This document shows, piece after piece, positions 50,968 to 59,068 of a stretch of 64,000 nucleotides of DNA (the stretch's first letter is position 1; each line of letters opens with the position of its first letter). Position numbers and translations under genes: made by a program. Origin of the DNA: Ignavibacteriales bacterium UBA1304 (GTDB lineage Bacteria > Bacteroidota > Ignavibacteria > Ignavibacteriales > Ignavibacteriaceae); the NCBI GenBank assembly GCA_002307295.1, contig DBTY01000017.1, positions 155,495 to 219,494 of the forward strand, read 5' to 3'. The notes under the pieces are model-generated. The model was not told where the DNA came from, ran no database searches, and was given only the letters and a program-made list of their open reading frames with translations.

Positions 50968-52653
50968 ATGAAAAAGAAATTGTTAATAAGAGACCTGACC
51001 ATGAGAGATGGGCAGCAGTCTCAGTTTGCAACAAGAATGAGCCAGCGGCAGGTTGAAAAACTACTCAACTTATATAAAAAAGCTCATTTTTATGCGATTG
51101 AAGTCTGGGGAGGCGCAGTTCCTGATTCTATTATGCGTTATCTGGGAGAAGACCCGTGGTACCGTTTAGAATCAATTAAGGCGGTTATTGGCGATGTTTC
51201 TAAGCTTACGGCTCTTTCAAGAGGCAGGAATCTTTTCGGTTATAATCCTTATCCCGATAGCGTAATTGAGGGATTTAACAGAAATGCAGTTAAATCCGGC
51301 ATCGGAATAATGAGAATATTTGACGCGTTGGACGATATTACTAATATGAAATCGACAATCCACTATGTAAAAATGAACGGCGGTCTTGCCGATTGCGCGG
51401 TTTGTTACACAGTAGATCCTAAATATAGTTTTTCTTACAAAATGAAACGGACTTTAACTGGTAAAAAAATAAATATTTTTACTCAGGATTATTTTATAGA
51501 ACTTGCAAAACAGCTCGAAGGCTTCGGCGCCGATATTATTACAATAAAAGATATGGCAGGTTTAATTCCGCCTCAGGTAGCCGGACCTCTAATCAGAGAA
51601 TTGAAAAAAGAAATTTCCGTCCCTATTGATATTCACACCCACTGTACTCCGGGTTATGGCATACCTACCCTTTTAGTCTCAATGATTAACGGCGTGGATA
51701 TTATAGACACAGTTATAATGAATTTTGCAGGCGGACCTGCGGCTCCCGCTTTTGAAGTAATGCAGATTTTTGCAGATAAATTAGGGCTTGATACCGGAGT
51801 AGACCTTGAAGCTGTCGCCGATATTAACAGAGAGCTTTTAGGCATACGGCAGGAACTTGAAAATTTTGATACTACAAAGAAATTCCCTCGTCCATTTGAT
51901 ATTGCAAAAGATAAGCTTCCGCCTGAAATTGACGCGGTTTTCGATAATGCTATTGAGCTTGCTAAAGCGGAAAAATATGACGAATTAGTTGAAGAATGCG
52001 CTAAAATTGACGAATATTTTAACTTCCCTGGACCAAACCAGATAGTAAAAGACGCTGAAATTCCTGGCGGTATGTATACCAACATGCTTGCGCAGTTAAA
52101 ACAGGGCAAATTAGATCATTTGCTAAACGACGTTATGAAAATTGTACCTGATGTAAGATTAGCCGCCGGATTGCCTCCGCTTGTAACCCCTACAAGTCAG
52201 ATTGTTGGCGCTCAGGCTGTTAACTGTATAGTAGATAAAACAAAAGGTCAGCCATTTTATACTACAAAATCGGTACAGTTTGTTAATCTGGTAAAAGGCG
52301 TTTACGGAACGACTCCTTATCCTGTAGATCCGGAGTTTAGAGAATTTCTAACCGGTTCAAAAGAAGAAGTACCTTATGACACTTCAAAATACAAAAAACA
52401 GGACAACCCTTCTTTCCCGGAATTTGAAGGCGCAAAACTTGCGGCAAACGAAAAAGAAGAATTATTACTTGAGTTATTCCCTGCGGTTGCAGGCAACTTC
52501 TTAAAGAAAAAGAGAGAAACGGAATACCATGCAATTCTAGAAGAAAGAGAAAGAAAGCGCCAGGAAGAATTAGCAAAGATTCCGCCGGAACCAGAAATGA
52601 CGCCGGAAGAAAAAGAAGCTTATCTTCAGGAAGGTTTGTATAACGGCTGGTAA
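50968..52653 (+). CDS. Carboxyltransferase subunit, PycB/OadA type, without biotinyl domain
   Basis: The N-terminal DRE-TIM barrel transfers CO2 between biotin and an oxo-acid such as pyruvate or oxaloacetate. Seen are RDLTMRDGQQS (residues 8-18), the carbamylated-lysine region IITIKDMAGLIPP, and metal ligands in DIHTHCTPG. The conserved carboxylase domain follows with NQIVKDAEIPGGMYTNMLAQL and PDVRLAAGLPPLVTPTSQIVG. The 561-residue protein ends in a charged tail (MTPEEKEAYLQEGLYNGW) with no AMKM biotin motif, so a separate biotin carrier must supply biotin. Pyruvate carboxylase, oxaloacetate decarboxylase and methylmalonyl-CoA-type uses all remain possible. It is monocistronic. Confidence 0.88.
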   Translation: MKKKLLIRDLTMRDGQQSQFATRMSQRQVEKLLNLYKKAHFYAIEVWGGAVPDSIMRYLGEDPWYRLESIKAVIGDVSKLTALSRGRNLFGYNPYPDSVIEGFNRNAVKSGIGIMRIFDALDDITNMKSTIHYVKMNGGLADCAVCYTVDPKYSFSYKMKRTLTGKKINIFTQDYFIELAKQLEGFGADIITIKDMAGLIPPQVAGPLIRELKKEISVPIDIHTHCTPGYGIPTLLVSMINGVDIIDTVIMNFAGGPAAPAFEVMQIFADKLGLDTGVDLEAVADINRELLGIRQELENFDTTKKFPRPFDIAKDKLPPEIDAVFDNAIELAKAEKYDELVEECAKIDEYFNFPGPNQIVKDAEIPGGMYTNMLAQLKQGKLDHLLNDVMKIVPDVRLAAGLPPLVTPTSQIVGAQAVNCIVDKTKGQPFYTTKSVQFVNLVKGVYGTTPYPVDPEFREFLTGSKEEVPYDTSKYKKQDNPSFPEFEGAKLAANEKEELLLELFPAVAGNFLKKKRETEYHAILEERERKRQEELAKIPPEPEMTPEEKEAYLQEGLYNGW

Positions 52654-52702
52654 TAGATAAGAAAGGACGTTATCGGAAGTTCACTTTTTTTGAATTATTT
52701 TT

Positions 52703-52738
52703 AACCGCAGAGCGTAAAAGTTCTGCGGTTATTTTTTT
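52703..52738 (+). terminator. Rho-independent terminator after the carboxyltransferase gene
   Basis: Arms AACCGCAGA and TCTGCGGTT with a 10-base loop, then ATTTTTTT. It lies 49 bp after the stop and just before the convergent FAD enzyme's stop. Confidence 0.9.
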
Positions 52739-52745
52739 AATGATT

Positions 52746-54374
52746 TTATTTTATAGATTCGTAAGCCATAATAGCAGCTTCGGCGCGGGTTAAGCCTGCT
52801 AAAGGAATAAAGTTTACGCCATATAATTGCTGCCAGCCTTCGGCTTCTTCAGGAGTAACAATTTTTTCCGGATCAAACTCAAACGTATCGCTATCTACGT
52901 AGATTCCCTTTAAAGCTAAATGCTGAACTGCTTCAAAAGCGGGATGGGTGTTCCACAAATCTTTATAAGGGAAAAGCTGACATCCGGCTTTGAGCAGAAC
53001 ATTCTGAACAGCCTCTACTTCAACTTCGCGCGGATTTATCCCTTTTGCAACTGCAATCGCCGCAAGGGCTCCGGCGGCCTGCCCAATTAACATAGAAACT
53101 GGTTGAAGCCGCGAGCATCCGTTAACTATATGGGTTACCGATATGCTTTTTTCAGCAACTACAAGCCCCTCTGTTTCTGCCGGAATAAGGCATCCTAATG
53201 GAATCTGGAAAGGCGCATTAGCCGGCAGGTTCTCTTCTAATCTTTCGCCAGGCGCGCGGAAAGCGGCGCTGTGATGATGATCGAGGAAGTAGTCGCCTAC
53301 TGCAATGCCGTCTCTTTGTAATGGCGGTCTGAACGAGCCTTCTGCGGGGACCACGTCTTCTTCAACCATAAGCCTAACGCCTTTGACTCTGCGGCTCTCT
53401 CTTACGTACGGGATAAACGGCAGGTTGTCTTCAGTTGGGAATTCGTCTGTGGCTAAACCCCATTCGGGATGACCAAGTTTTGTCTGCATGTAATGCACAT
53501 AAGCTAAAGTAAGCTCTTTTGCTTTTCTAAAATGTTCCGGCCGGGAAGAAATATCTTCGTAAATTTCTAATGTAGTAGGGTAATCGTTTGATCTGAAAGG
53601 CCAGTTAAGCAGATATTTATCGTTTGGCAAGGCCGCGTAAGAAATAAAACTATTCCAATCGTGCAATTTGTGGTTTAAGTATTTTTCATCTGTAGTATTG
53701 CTATCCACCGCGGTAGAATTTATAAACAATTCCGGGTTGTAGTTCTTCGGTTCAGGCACGGCGGGAGCTTTGCCCGGATATTTTTTTAAGATTGCGCAAA
53801 AAGTCATATCCTGCACTTCGCCGTCCGCAAGTTCGGGAGCGTGCGGTTCAAGAGTATCAGCTTTTGAATCGCGTCCAAGCCGATAGGGAACGTCGGCCAA
53901 TGCAAGAACGTCGCCATACTCGGTAGCTTCAATAGTTATATCCGCTTTAATTTCCAATTCGGCGTCGTTTGTATCTTTAACAACTGCGCCAATAATTTTA
54001 TCTCCGTTTTTTAAAACTTTTACAAGTTTACGTTCAAAAAGGAAAGTGAGATTTTTTTCTGCGTTAGCTATCTCATGCAAAAAGTCTTTTCCCTTTTTAG
54101 GTTCAAAACAGGTAAGGCTGATCCATCCGGTAAAAGTTTTATCAGCGCCGCCGTAGTAGTCTTCAATTTTTTTTCTAAGCTCGCCAAAAATTCCGCCTCC
54201 GAGGGCGTATTTATTTCCGTCAAAAGCCGATACCGCGGCAGAGGTAATCATACCGCCAAGCCAGGGGGTTTCTTCCACAATAATAGTTTTGGCGCCAAGA
54301 CGCGCAGCCTGTATGCCTGCCGCAACGCCGCTTGTTCCGCCTCCAATAATCAGTATGTCGTATTTATTGTCCAT
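52746..54374 (-). CDS. FAD-dependent oxidoreductase (FAD_oxidored family)
   Basis: A 542-residue cytoplasmic flavoprotein. The FAD-binding Rossmann motif IIGGGTSGVAAGIQAARLGAK is at residues 9-29, followed by the PWLGGMITSAAV motif typical of this family and later LIGQAAGALAAIAVAKG. Related proteins are often encoded next to glycoside or polysaccharide genes and are labelled xanthan-lyase-like, without proven reactions. The last 70 residues (from HPAFEAVQHLALKGI to LTRAEAAIMAYESI) resemble an S-layer-homology repeat, which is odd for a protein without a signal peptide. It stands alone. Confidence 0.82.
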   Translation of the reverse strand: MDNKYDILIIGGGTSGVAAGIQAARLGAKTIIVEETPWLGGMITSAAVSAFDGNKYALGGGIFGELRKKIEDYYGGADKTFTGWISLTCFEPKKGKDFLHEIANAEKNLTFLFERKLVKVLKNGDKIIGAVVKDTNDAELEIKADITIEATEYGDVLALADVPYRLGRDSKADTLEPHAPELADGEVQDMTFCAILKKYPGKAPAVPEPKNYNPELFINSTAVDSNTTDEKYLNHKLHDWNSFISYAALPNDKYLLNWPFRSNDYPTTLEIYEDISSRPEHFRKAKELTLAYVHYMQTKLGHPEWGLATDEFPTEDNLPFIPYVRESRRVKGVRLMVEEDVVPAEGSFRPPLQRDGIAVGDYFLDHHHSAAFRAPGERLEENLPANAPFQIPLGCLIPAETEGLVVAEKSISVTHIVNGCSRLQPVSMLIGQAAGALAAIAVAKGINPREVEVEAVQNVLLKAGCQLFPYKDLWNTHPAFEAVQHLALKGIYVDSDTFEFDPEKIVTPEEAEGWQQLYGVNFIPLAGLTRAEAAIMAYESIK

Positions 54375-54659
54375 AATTGAATGTAAGATTTATTCGTTAA
54401 TTGGTTATTAAAAATTTTGTTTTGCGACGATCTTTGATCTAAAAATCAAAATAAACAAGAATGGATGTATTTTAACTGTAACATTAGATTAAGGCAGCAA
54501 AAAAATACTTTCATAAATCGCTCGTCTTTTAGGGCAAAAATAATAAAAGATATACTGTATTCAAACCCGTAAAAGTAAAAAACCCCAATATCCATTGCTA
54601 TTTATTAACAATTGTTATCGTTTCTGAAATCAGGCGGGATTATTTTAGAAATAAAAAAT
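54375..54659. other. Divergent intergenic region
   Basis: These 285 bp separate the FAD enzyme and the ferredoxin gene and must hold both promoters. Nothing else is recognised; the sequence is AT-rich with no long inverted repeat. Confidence 0.5.
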
Positions 54660-54941
54660 ATGAAAAAATTTATATTCAGCCGTAATCATCTTGAAACAGA
54701 GTTCATTAAAATAGACAGCCGCCGCTGCAAGGCATGCTGGAACTGCGTGGAAAATTGTTCGCGCGGAGTAATAGGCAAAATTAATTTTTTAGGACACAAA
54801 CATGCGCATATAGATAATCCTGAAAAATGCATCGGCTGTTTGCGCTGCGTTAAGGCCTGCGATAAAGGCGCAATTACAGCGTTAAAAATAATTAATAGGA
54901 AAGAAAAAAATGGAACAGAAAATAATAAAGAAGCCGTTTAA
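54660..54941 (+). CDS. 2[4Fe-4S] ferredoxin
   Basis: A 93-residue electron carrier. Two cluster motifs are complete: Cys23, 26, 29 and 33 in CKACWNCVENC, and Cys57, 60, 63 and 67 in CIGCLRCVKAC. A 22-residue N-terminal extension and a lysine-rich C-terminus flank them. The ATG at 54660 is preferred to an upstream start in frame. It overlaps the next gene by 32 bases, so the two are produced together and the ferredoxin probably works with that membrane protein. Confidence 0.85.
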   Translation: MKKFIFSRNHLETEFIKIDSRRCKACWNCVENCSRGVIGKINFLGHKHAHIDNPEKCIGCLRCVKACDKGAITALKIINRKEKNGTENNKEAV

Positions 54942-55251
54942 TAAGCGTGCGTTTATATCCGTGGCTATGTTTGTTTCAGGAATTGCATTGCCAGTTTCTG
55001 GAATAATGAATCACAATTTACAATTTTCTCTTTTTACGCCGGAAAGACATTTCTGGATGAGCGTACACAATACATCAGCCATATTGTTTACAATTTTTGC
55101 TATAACCCATATAATCTTTAATAGAAAAGCGCTGAACGCTTATTTAAACAAAGTAAAAGGAATAGCTCTAAGCAAAGAAGCTATAACAGCGATTGTATTA
55201 GTGTTGTTTATTGTGTTTGCCGTTTCTTCGCATGCGTTTCATATAAGGTGA
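54910..55251 (+). CDS. DUF4405 membrane protein, possible b-type cytochrome
   Basis: A 113-residue protein with three hydrophobic helices (about residues 15-33, 50-70, 88-108). Histidines fall at helix ends: MNHNLQ, ERHFWMSVHNTS, AITHIIFN and AVSSHAFHIR. This is the DUF4405 layout, a family related to cytochrome-b-type haem proteins and linked with extracytosolic electron transfer in other bacteria. Pairing with a ferredoxin gene by overlap suggests a two-protein redox unit that moves electrons across or into the membrane. The haem assignment is inference. Confidence 0.75.
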   Translation: MEQKIIKKPFNKRAFISVAMFVSGIALPVSGIMNHNLQFSLFTPERHFWMSVHNTSAILFTIFAITHIIFNRKALNAYLNKVKGIALSKEAITAIVLVLFIVFAVSSHAFHIR

Positions 55252-55260
55252 AAAGAATAA

Positions 55261-55296
55261 AAAAAGTCCTTCTCAATTAATTGGGAAGGACTTTTT
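55261..55296. terminator. Bidirectional terminator (copy of the phoU terminator)
   Basis: Arms AAAAAGTCCTTCTCAATT and its near-exact complement meet directly with one G-T pair. It can stop both the DUF4405 transcript and anything coming from the other side. The same 36 bases follow phoU at 58299-58334. Confidence 0.88.
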
Positions 55297-55330
55297 GCTA
55301 ATATAATTTTGCGCGGCAAATACGCAAAAA

Positions 55331-55432
55331 TTAGTTTTCATCTTTAGGCGGCGTAAGTTTTTTCTGATGAGAAGCTACCCGCGCTTCAAGAAGAAACAGA
55401 ATATCTTCGGAAATATTAGCCGCATGGTCTGC
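55331..55432 (-). pseudogene. Displaced phoU 3' fragment
   Basis: Read on the minus strand it encodes ADHAANISEDILFLLEARV and the rest of the PhoU C-terminus to the stop, 33 residues identical to phoU at 58369. All ten nucleotide differences in the coding part, in nine codons, are synonymous. No start codon or upstream part of phoU is present. It lies next to the end of the T9SS gene on the same strand. Confidence 0.88.
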
Positions 55433-55463
55433 CGGTTCTAAGACGTCAGTGGATATGCCTAAA

Positions 55464-56762
55464 TTATTTAAGTAATAAAAATTTTCTTGCAGAAGAGAAA
55501 TCATTAGCGGTCATTGTATAAAAATAAACTCCGCTGGATAACTTACTTCCGTCAAATTGGATTTCATAATTCCCGGCATTTTTATTTTCATTAACCAATT
55601 CCCGTACTGCCTGACCAAGCGAGTTAAAGACTATTAGTCTTACATGGCTTGTTGAAGAAATGGAGTATTTAATTACTGTAGAAGGATTAAATGGATTAGG
55701 GTAATTCTGAGAAAGAGAAAAACCTGAAGGAAGCATTGCGCCTTGTTTAACGGATGTTGGGTTAATTATGGTTGTATTAACACTTTTATAAATACCAGCT
55801 TGAGTCCCGATGTAAATACAGTCATCTGAAGAAATTACATTATCGACGCCAGTCCATGTTGGCGACTGGAAAATAGTATCGCTACACATATTTTCCCAAC
55901 TATTGCCATGATCTGTTGATCTTATTACGCCGCCAATAGCATTAACTCCCAAAAGCATGCCTTTTGAATTTATTTTTATACTACTGATAGTAGGAGCTAA
56001 ACTGCACTGCTTATCGCTTACGGCTGTCCAGTTGTCGCCGTTATCCGTTGACTTATAAAAGCCGCTATTTGAGAACGAAAATGCAAATACTATGTCAGAA
56101 GCTGCCGACATTGCGAAAATCGAAGTCCCCTGCAGCCAACCACTTTCTACCGGGTGCCATGTTGTGCCATCGTCGGAAGAACACCAGATAGTGTTACTGC
56201 CATACTCGTTATAGGAGTAAATATAGTTTTTAAAATCCGCAACAAGTACTGTTGTTGAGCTGGCATTTGAATATTTTGAAAGTGTTGAGACTTTCGTCCA
56301 TGTAATTCCATCATCAGTAGAACGACATACAGATACGAGCGATGTACTATCTGCATATTCGGCGTCATACAAATAACCGTTTGGGCAACTCGCTATCGAA
56401 ATAATACTTCCAGTAAAAGAATGAATGGAGTTCCATGTATTGCCATTATCGCTTGATCTATATGCTTTTGAATCAGTTTTAACTAAAATATAATTATTTG
56501 GTTTTGCAATAATAGAAGTTATTATACCAAGACCCTGAGACGATAATGGAGCCAGAGCAGTCCAATTGCCGCCCTTATCAGTTGAACGATATACTTTTCC
56601 ACTGTCATCTGAAGGACTTGTACCGGCATACAATATGCCATTAGTATCAGAGGCTATACAGGTTACATTGGTGGGGGACCCAGATAAATATTGCCAATAG
56701 TTTTGGCTGAATGTAGAAATGGCTATTGATAAGAATAAAGCAAATGTTAGAAGTGGTCGCAT
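55464..56762 (-). CDS. T9SS-exported protein with Asp-box (BNR) repeats
   Basis: A 432-residue secreted protein. The signal peptide ends ISTFSQ at about residue 20. Residues 30-330 contain at least six repeats with the pattern S-T-D-x-G-x-x-W (STDKGGNWT, SSDNGNTWN, STDDGITWT, STDNGDNWT, STDHGNSWE), suggesting a six- or seven-bladed propeller. The type IX sorting domain starts SLSQNYPNPFNPSTVIKY and ends SARKFLLLK. It is related in plan, but not closely in sequence, to the three proteins at 17-21 kb. It lies inside the phoU-bracketed segment. Confidence 0.84.
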   Translation of the reverse strand: MRPLLTFALFLSIAISTFSQNYWQYLSGSPTNVTCIASDTNGILYAGTSPSDDSGKVYRSTDKGGNWTALAPLSSQGLGIITSIIAKPNNYILVKTDSKAYRSSDNGNTWNSIHSFTGSIISIASCPNGYLYDAEYADSTSLVSVCRSTDDGITWTKVSTLSKYSNASSTTVLVADFKNYIYSYNEYGSNTIWCSSDDGTTWHPVESGWLQGTSIFAMSAASDIVFAFSFSNSGFYKSTDNGDNWTAVSDKQCSLAPTISSIKINSKGMLLGVNAIGGVIRSTDHGNSWENMCSDTIFQSPTWTGVDNVISSDDCIYIGTQAGIYKSVNTTIINPTSVKQGAMLPSGFSLSQNYPNPFNPSTVIKYSISSTSHVRLIVFNSLGQAVRELVNENKNAGNYEIQFDGSKLSSGVYFYTMTANDFSSARKFLLLK

Positions 56763-57360
56763 ATTTTTTCCCTTTAGTTTTGTCGTTTTTAAATTTTAAT
56801 CAACTTTTCAATGCCTGTTATAATTACCAAAAGAGATAATATTTAATCAGCGGTCGCATATAATTTTTCTTGTTTGTAAGTTCTTCTTCAGTTATACTAC
56901 TGAAGACACGTCCTAACCCTCCTCGATTTCCCCTTTTAGTTCTAATTCGCTATTGCTTCTTTGTCGATTCAGTTTTTAGGACTCATCTACCTATAACACA
57001 TGTCTTTTTTTTGCTGAACCAAGAAATCACCCGGATTTTAATTCTCGCCTTCACCTTTCTTGCTCTTATTTTGTAAAAGTACCGTTATAATCCTGTAAAA
57101 GCAAATTATTTGCCTAAAATCAGATAAAGTCTTAGTTGTTGCGCGTGTTCTAAATATCAGTTTTGGATTGACATTAATGATAATTATCTTTATCTTAATT
57201 AAGATACTAATGATTAAAAAAGTGGGACGGATAATAAGGCGGAGATTGTTTGAATGAATAGCACTAAAGGATTTTCCTTTGTTAAAAATTAATTGCATCC
57301 GATTATGAATACTATCGCTTAATTAAAAGCATAATTGTATCATACAATCAGGGAGCTATC
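56763..57360. other. 598-bp region without a supported gene
   Basis: The first part is the upstream region of the T9SS gene. The middle holds short open frames on both strands (56870-57076 and its opposite) with no family similarity. An AT-rich end carries a promoter-like sequence (57168-57206). It may contain decayed coding sequence from rearrangement in the cargo region. Confidence 0.5.
57168..57206 (+). promoter_or_regulatory. Promoter with overlapping palindromes for the lipoprotein pair
   Basis: TTGACA (57168-57173), 17 bases, then TATCTT (57191-57196) is a good sigma70-like pair. GATAATTATC (57179-57188) and TATCTTAATTAAGATA (57191-57206) are perfect palindromes over the spacer and -10 region. 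The GATAAT text recalls Fur-box units, but a full 19-bp Fur box is not present. The next start codon is at 57361. Confidence 0.45.
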
Positions 57361-57681
57361 ATGAAATATCAAATTCGTTTTCTGACTTTTTCTTTTTTAC
57401 TTATCGGTTTTTCAAACTTTTTTGTTAGTTGCAGCGGTGAAAATAGTTTAACTTCGCCGCCTTCTGAAAAAAACCAGAAATCAAATACTAATATTATGAG
57501 TTTGTGTAAAAACCTTACGTCTGATGATACCCTTATTACATTGCCCCAAAGTGGGAAAGCACTTCTTGTAAAAAAAGATGCTGATACAAATAGACTAAAA
57601 CAATTAGACGCTTACATTGCTACCCATGTAATTTCCTATAAAAAACCAACTACTGCAAATCCAAACGCATTATCTATATGA
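57361..57681 (+). CDS. Small lipoprotein
   Basis: A 106-residue protein with signal peptide ending NFFVSC, lipidated near Cys24. The mature part is short, polar, and rich in Ser, Asn and Lys, with no recognised domain. It overlaps the next gene by four bases (ATGA), so both are translated together. CAGGGAGC before the ATG is a plausible ribosome site. Function unknown. Confidence 0.65.
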   Translation: MKYQIRFLTFSFLLIGFSNFFVSCSGENSLTSPPSEKNQKSNTNIMSLCKNLTSDDTLITLPQSGKALLVKKDADTNRLKQLDAYIATHVISYKKPTTANPNALSI

Positions 57682-58169
57682 AAAATATAATTTGTTCTTT
57701 AATAATATTTTTATCATTTATTTCTTTAGATTGTTCATCAGAATATGTTGTTAATGGGCATTATTCTAAAGAAAATTTATATAAAGATTTTAACAAATCT
57801 TGTGATGATAGAAGTATTGAAATTACATTAACTAATGACAGCTCGTTTGTAGCGCCTTATGGAGCAAGCGTATCAAACGATACTCTTGTTTTGCATAAAG
57901 ACGGGCAAAAGCTAAATAACGAGTATTTGCAAATAAGCAAAGTAAAAGACGCAAGGTATAAAAAACAATGGTTAGGGCTCCCGCTTGGATTACTTGCTGG
58001 AGTGGCAGTTAGCGCTATTTGTGTCGGAACTAAAGTTATACCCATAAAATCTCATAACTCTTATGATTATCTCTCTGCAATTGTATATGAAGTCCCCCTA
58101 GGGATTATAATTGGGACTACTGTCGGTTGGTTTATAGGGTATTCTTATGTCTATAGCTTTAATCCGTAA
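57678..58169 (+). CDS. Putative lipoprotein with glycine-zipper-like membrane segment
   Basis: A 163-residue protein. The signal peptide ends FISLDCSS, with a lipid-attachment cysteine at about residue 19. The middle part is beta-rich. The C-terminal third has two glycine-rich hydrophobic stretches, LGLPLGLLAGVAVSAICVG and VPLGIIIGTTVGWFIGYSY, like membrane-inserting glycine zippers. It follows the previous lipoprotein with four-base overlap and ends before a terminator. No function is recognised. Confidence 0.65.
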   Translation: MKNIICSLIIFLSFISLDCSSEYVVNGHYSKENLYKDFNKSCDDRSIEITLTNDSSFVAPYGASVSNDTLVLHKDGQKLNNEYLQISKVKDARYKKQWLGLPLGLLAGVAVSAICVGTKVIPIKSHNSYDYLSAIVYEVPLGIIIGTTVGWFIGYSYVYSFNP

Positions 58170-58230
58170 ATTGTTCGTTACAAATATTTGTAAATAGAAA
58201 GTACGTAAAAAGTTATGCAATAATTTGAAT

Positions 58231-58268
58231 CCGAAGGATTAAATAAAATCTGTAATCCTTTGGTTTTT
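58231..58268 (+). terminator. Rho-independent terminator after the lipoprotein pair
   Basis: CCGAAGGATTA and TAATCCTTTGG pair with one mismatch around an 11-base loop, followed by TTTTT. Confidence 0.8.
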
Positions 58269-58298
58269 TAACAACGATTAACGCATAGAACAAAAACA

Positions 58299-58334
58299 AA
58301 AAAGTCCTTCTCAATTAATTGGGAAGGACTTTTT
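58299..58334 (-). terminator. Terminator of the pst-phoU operon (bidirectional)
   Basis: This is the intact-locus version of the 36-bp palindrome at 55261-55296. On the minus strand it lies 34 bases after the phoU stop and runs into a T tract. Confidence 0.88.
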
Positions 58335-58368
58335 GTTAATTTAATTTTGTGCGGCAAATACGCAAAAA

Positions 58369-59049
58369 TTAATTTTCGTCTTTGGGAGGCGTAAGTTTTT
58401 TCTGATGAGAAGCTACCCGCGCTTCAAGGAGGAATAAAATATCTTCGGAAATATTAGCCGCGTGATCTGCAAGACGCTCAATGTGCCGGCTAAGAATAAG
58501 CAAATGAGAACAGGGTTCGATAAGTTCGGAATTGCTTTGCATTTTTGTGATTAAAAACTTAAATATTTTTTTGTTATATCCGTCTACAATATCGTCGTTA
58601 TCAATTACTTTATTTGCAAGTTCAATGTCGTTATTAATAAACGCGTCAATTGTTCTTTTGAGCATATCTTTTGCCTGCTTGCCCATATCTACAATCTGCG
58701 ATTCTTCAATCAGCGCTTTTTGAGCTGTAGTTTTTTTAACTCTCTGCGCAATATTTACTGCAATATCGCCGCATCTTTCAAGCTGATTATTAATCATCAG
58801 AGCCGACATAATAAACCTCAAATCGCTGGCTACAGGCTGAAATAAAGCGAAGATATTAGCGCACTGAGTCTGGATAAGATTGTCATAAGCGTCAATTTCC
58901 AGATCTTTTGCTTTTATTTCCTTAAATAATTCAGCCTGAGCGTTTTCCAATGCATTTAAGGCGCTATCAACCTGCTGGTCGACCAATGAAGCCATCTGGA
59001 GCAGACTCGATTTTAGTTTATCTACTTCAAGATTAAAATGTAACTGCAT
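58369..59049 (-). CDS. phoU: Phosphate signalling protein PhoU
   Basis: Links the Pst transporter to the phosphate-sensing kinase and keeps the Pho regulon off when phosphate is sufficient. The 226-residue, all-helical protein has two PhoU repeats, with AKDLEIDAYDNLIQTQC and the metal-binding-type NQLERCGDIAVNIAQR in the first, and SRHIERLADHAANISEDI in the second. It is last in the operon. Its last 33 codons recur at 55331-55432 with only synonymous changes. Confidence 0.96.
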   Translation of the reverse strand: MQLHFNLEVDKLKSSLLQMASLVDQQVDSALNALENAQAELFKEIKAKDLEIDAYDNLIQTQCANIFALFQPVASDLRFIMSALMINNQLERCGDIAVNIAQRVKKTTAQKALIEESQIVDMGKQAKDMLKRTIDAFINNDIELANKVIDNDDIVDGYNKKIFKFLITKMQSNSELIEPCSHLLILSRHIERLADHAANISEDILFLLEARVASHQKKLTPPKDEN

Positions 59050-59068
59050 AAAAAATCCTTTTTTTTAA

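Larger units (their letters stand above)
55261..55432. repeat. Direct repeat: phoU 3' end plus terminator, displaced copy
   Basis: These 172 bp align without gaps to 58299-58470 with 13 mismatches. The block includes the terminator, the 3' untranslated stretch and the last 33 codons of phoU. Similarity ends sharply at 55432/58470. The two copies are 3.04 kb apart in the same orientation and bracket a T9SS protein and two lipoproteins. Confidence 0.92.

Noticed and set aside
56870..57076. 68-residue frame on the plus strand
   Set aside because: Hydrophobic and Pro/Phe-rich text without start signal or known relatives, in a region overlapped by an opposite frame; not supported as a gene.
57174..57206. 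Fur box
   Set aside because: Contains GATAAT units but cannot be aligned to the 19-bp consensus over its full length.
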